A DNA stretch of 64,000 nt from assembly GCA_958298945.1 (NCBI GenBank), contig CATQJD010000001.1, positions 1,095,773 to 1,159,772 of the forward strand, given 5' to 3'. The notes under the pieces were generated by a model that saw nothing but the letters and a program-made list of their open reading frames with translations, made no database searches and had not been told where the DNA came from. Within the stretch, counting starts at the first letter, position 1. Every line of letters starts with the position of its first letter. The DNA comes from Atherix ibis. Lineage: Eukaryota > Arthropoda > Insecta > Diptera > Athericidae. A program made the position numbers and the translations under genes. Below, piece by piece: positions 60,231 to 64,000 of the stretch.

Positions 60231-61390
60231 AATTGACCTGTTGTGTAGCCTTTATTAATGAAAATAACTGAAGATCCATTTGGCATAATGTTGACTAACT
60301 GTCTTTAATGCTTCGCATTGTTCAATGAGCGCCCTAATACTTTCGATTAGGTTCTAGTTAAGAAATTATGTTGGCGTCTCCATAACCTCGAAAACATTTC
60401 TTGGCTAATTTGCTAGCTTGTTTCGGACAAATTACACGTTTTTCGCGTACATTTTTAAGCCTGTTGAACCTTTACTGCAATTCAAAAACTAACACAGCCC
60501 CATAATACGAAAAGCAGCACCGTACATATATTATCAGCCTTTTTTATCGACTTAACTGTACACCGTGCATTAAGCAGAGTTTTTCTATAAAAAAGAAATG
60601 TGGCACAGAAAAATTATTTTTCAAATAAAACAAAAAGAAGTGTGCCAGAGCCAAATTATTTTGAAGTATAATCTATGCGATTATATTTTGGAAATAATAT
60701 CATTCCAATAGCCGCCTCTACTTTGTTTACAAAACCTAATATGATGGTTCGTATTTTCGACCACTTTATGCAATAAAGCTAGCCTTAATTCACGTATTTG
60801 GCGTTCAATATTAAATTTTAATGCATCAATTTAATCTTGATGTTTAATTAATTGACATAGACCAATAACTTCAAATAACCGCACAAGAAGAAGTCCAAAG
60901 GTGTTAAATCACAACTTAATTTCTTGAAATTATCGACTCGTCAAACTTTTTTCGCAATAAAAAGAATATGGCATGGGCTGTGTGGCACGTAGTACCATTT
61001 TGTTAAATCAATATCTTTCAATTCAGGCCATACAGAGTTCGTTACCTCCTTCTTCATTTAAAAAAATATTAGGACCGATGATAAGCCACACCAAAAGCAA
61101 CTTTTTCAGAATTATAAAGGTTCCTTATGACTAATTTGTGGATTGGCTTCAGCCCAGTAATGACAATTAAATTTATTCACCGATGCAGAGCGATGAATAT
61201 GCACCTCATCTGAGAAGATGATTTACTTGGAAAAATAATTTTAAGTTGCAATAGAAAAAATATTATTTTGATAAAAAAACTGGATAATTTTCAAGCGTTG
61301 TTTCTTTCCATGAATAAATTGCAAACCTTACTGAATACAACTGACAGTGGCAGAAGATTGTGACATTGAAAATATGACCATATAGTCCAT
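60231..61390 (-). pseudogene. Tc1-like transposase fossil with MITE-related terminus
   Basis: On the minus strand the best segment (61090-61225) reads IFSDEVHIHRSASVNKFNCHYW followed by AEANPQISHKEP. This matches the I-F-S-D-E-A-H-F ... V-N-K-Q-N-C-R-x-W block of a widespread insect Tc1-like family, carrying a catalytic aspartate. Downstream pieces VWPELKDIDLTKW and LTPLDFFLCGYLK belong to the same protein. The stretch at 61308-61385 matches the outer arms of the MITE at 440-1080, suggesting a shared terminus. Many stops are present; the N-terminus is lost. Confidence 0.72.
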
Positions 61391-62893
61391 TTGACAACAT
61401 ATCACCTTTATTAACAAACCCCTTACCAAGTATTTGGCGAGGTTCTTATATACTGACTTGCCCACTGTTACAAAGTAAAACTATTTGATTTTTCAGTTTA
61501 CGGAATATTTTAAATTCTGCCGTTACAATAATACAACTTATCTTAGACTTCTTTCGAACAACTTAACTTCTCCAAGTTTCCTTTTAATTGTCGAAGAGTC
61601 CACAGTAAACACTAACTTTTGCTTAATTTTTGTCAATAATGTATTTATTTAGGTCTGGGCATGTGTTTATTTTCCGACCGCATGTTTTTGCATTTTGGGC
61701 CCGCTATTTAGCAAAACTAATAGTTCGTATAGTCTATTTCATACGACACCAAAAACAAGAACTATCATTTGTGGCATTTAATTGATTAAGAGAAATCATA
61801 TCAAATCGTTATGGCTGAGTTTCGATGATGTTATTAAAATTTAAAAAAATATTGATTGCAATTTGAAAATTACGTGTTTAAGCCATGAATTGCTATTATT
61901 TTGTATATTACTTCTACAAGTTTATTGAGTAAATTTAATATTAATATACAACAGCAAAAATAAAGTATTTAAGGGAAGCGTGGATGTTTAATATGCTCCC
62001 CTCTAAAATATCGGTTTTTTTTTCTTTACTAAGGTTTTACTTTGATGTAAACAGACAAGTGATTGACATCTTTATTTAAAAAGGCGGCTTTTAGTGTATA
62101 ATTAATTGGCATTATTTGTGCAAATGGCTACGAATCTTTTTTGACTCCTAGCACACGAATAGCCATTGTCAGTTTTCTTTTTTATATAAATGTTCATTTT
62201 TAGAAGTAGTCCTTTTTCGCATTATTAAGTTTTTAAATAAGTTATAAACTCTTGTATGCTTGGAATGGAACCTTGTTTGTTATTTATGTTGCCAAAACCT
62301 ATTCGCTAGGTGATAGCTTTGATGTATCTACCCATGACTAACTCTTTTGTAATCTTTGTCGTCCTTTAAAATATATCTTGCATAGCCTCTTATTTTTTTA
62401 ATGGGATATAATTAAAGAAAGGAAATGATAATAAAAATGTCTTAAAACATATACCGTAAAATACAAAAAAGACAGAATAGAAAAAAAAGAGAAAAGAAAA
62501 AAATTTGTACTAATCTACAATTAAAACGAACAATATTAAAAATTCTGAACAGAAACAATAAATAATGTGCATACGTTTTAGTGTCATTTAATTATTGATA
62601 TTTTCAATAAACAAATTGTAAAAATTGAATATAATAATTTTGAATTGTATTGTTTCAGTTTTTGTTGTTAATATTTTTTGTACAATACATAAAAATAATA
62701 ATAACACCAACAATAGAATTAAAAGAATTTTTTTTTACTGCTACTATAATTGATTCGATAATATTTAAGAAAATAAAAACGGCATAACTAAAAGGGGATG
62801 GGAGAAAATAATATAAAATTAAAACTTAAAACAATAATTATTGTGTTTTTAATTAACGATAATATAATACAAATACATATTTTTATTAAAGCC
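61391..62893. other. Intron, no gene seen
   Basis: AT-rich intron between the Tc1-like fossil and the linker exon. No coding frame or repeat of note was found. Confidence 0.5.
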
Positions 62894-63010
62894 CTATTTG
62901 TTGGTTAAAATATAAAAAAGGATGACGCTGGCGGTATTGGCACGGTTTTTGTTGGCTGTTTATTTAATTCAGATACACGTCGAGGACATGCTGTACCAAT
63001 TCCTGTTTTC
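62894..63010 (-). pseudogene. Ca-alpha1D: II-III linker exon of the calcium channel with in-frame stop and no GT donor
   Basis: On the minus strand this stretch reads GTACPRRVSELNKQPTKT, then PIPPASSFFIF, a TAA stop at 62905-62907, then PTNR. The P-x-P-x-x-S/A-FF-I/L-F-S-x-T-N-R motif is the conserved end of the II-III linker just before IIIS1 in L-type channels. The serine expected after FFIF is the stop codon here. After AATAG the sequence continues GGCTTT rather than a GT donor. Upstream lies a good pyrimidine tract followed by AG near 63003-63010. Similarity that continues past the stop argues for recent decay, an unusual truncating isoform or an assembly error. If decayed, the working copy should lie beyond 64000. 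The 5' boundary is approximate. Confidence 0.6.
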
Positions 63011-64000
63011 TTAAAGGGTAAAGGTGCGTAAAAAGGAAATTTAGAAATGAACGGTTGTAAGGGTATTTGTTTTTTTTATATTTTGAAAATTTCGTTTATG
63101 TATGTTTGTGTTGATGTTTAATAAATTTGTGAACATGAAAATGTTCAGTTCGAATTTGACTCATTTGGTAGGTGTTTTTTTATTATTATTTTAAGCACCA
63201 AATAATACGTCTAAATGATGTTTGCTCACTGAAAATGATAGTCAAGTATTGTTATTTTTTTTTTAAAATAAAAATATTTTAATGTAAAGGAAGTAAGAAA
63301 ACGTAAAGTAAAAAGAAAGACAAAAAAACAATATTAGTAAATCTTATATATTTGGACCATTGAACTAGTTGATTTTATTATATTGTTAGTTATTCTCATA
63401 TAGTAATGGACTGTTTCAGAAGTTTACTTTAATATTTGTAAGACCCCCAAAATCATGACTCTACGAGTTATAAACACGATGCAAACTCTTAGGTTATTGT
63501 TGGTAAGGTTATTACTTCCAATATGTGCACATAAAACTTTATTCAATGTTATTTTACCACTTTTATTAAAATCCACTTGAATTAGGTTGGTTATAACTAA
63601 AGTAAAGACTGAAAATTCTACTTAGCAATATTGTGCAAAGCAAGATAAAAGCTTCTCATTCGCACTATTAGAGCCATTCAACATTTGCATTACTCTCTGG
63701 CAAGCAAATCTTATTTGGCGGTTCTGTTTACGTTCATTATCATGATCGCCTAATTATAATTTGGCGCGTTCAGAAAGCATAAAAGAAGATAAGGTGAAAA
63801 ATCTTAGACTGCAATATATACGGAATTATATCATGGTCAAGTTGTTAATCGAATTAAGCTCAACAAGCTTTGGTCTATGCGACACTCAATTCCTACGTAT
63901 AGCAAATTTTTGTTGTTGAAACTATACAATGGTGATTATATTTATAGTAGAAGAATATCACTGAAATAGTTTTTTAAATAGAAAAAGATGATCAACTGAA
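63011..64000. other. AT-rich sequence to window end
   Basis: Presumed channel intron upstream of the linker exon. It includes the pyrimidine-rich stretch just beyond 63010 expected of an acceptor region. No further channel exon could be recognised up to base 64000. Confidence 0.45.

Overview
The window is from an AT-rich insect genome, most likely a higher (brachyceran) fly. The clearest single-copy gene is on the minus strand: a central piece of an L-type voltage-gated calcium channel alpha-1 subunit, the Ca-alpha1D family. Small coding exons lie in very large introns, and the transposable elements are of kinds common in flies (mariner, Tc1-like, PIF/Harbinger, R1-clade non-LTR, Gypsy and BEL-like LTR elements). 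A tephritid or a relative is plausible, but the sequence alone does not prove it.

Channel gene, read 5' to 3' from high to low coordinates. A II-III linker exon at about 62.9-63.0 kb carries an in-frame TAA and has no GT donor. Then come IIIS1 (59565-59694), IIIS2-S3 (56155-56321), IIIS4 (35468-35555), two alternative IIIS5 exons (30116-30223 and 9434-9541), a short extracellular exon (1275-1327) and the domain III pore-loop exon (111-257), which holds the selectivity-filter glutamate. Splice phases join perfectly from IIIS1 to the pore loop. The two IIIS5 exons are both 108 bp and phase 0, and they encode 36-residue peptides with only five differences despite about 28 nucleotide differences. 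They look like an old, selected pair of mutually exclusive exons 20.6 kb apart.

Intron contents by region. 0.4-1.1 kb: long-inverted-repeat MITE. 5.6-6.9 kb: nearly complete mariner with TIRs, TA duplication and a small frame-breaking deletion. 7.0-7.3 kb: orphan R1-type 3' end with a 14-bp target duplication. 12.3 kb: endonuclease fossil. 14.6-25.2 kb: decayed LTR-retrotransposon graveyard with snap-back palindromes. 25.6-27.4 kb: Harbinger MITE and a defective Harbinger transposon with an intron. 27.6-31.9 kb: Tc1/mariner and non-LTR fossils. 32.2-34.7 kb: very recent 1.24-kb tandem duplication. 36.2-37.0 kb: Gypsy integrase fossil. 37.3-42.6 kb: two R1-clade elements, one embedded in the other.

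From 42.6 to 54.17 kb the intron is an almost pure (GATA)n array of about 11.5 kb, edged on one side by a GATA/GATC mixed block that abuts R1 coding sequence. Beyond it are a Gypsy integrase fossil (54.7-55.4 kb), the IIIS2-S3 and IIIS1 exons, a Tc1-like fossil (60.2-61.4 kb) and the linker exon. No bacterial-type genes, CRISPR arrays, tRNA or rRNA genes were recognised.
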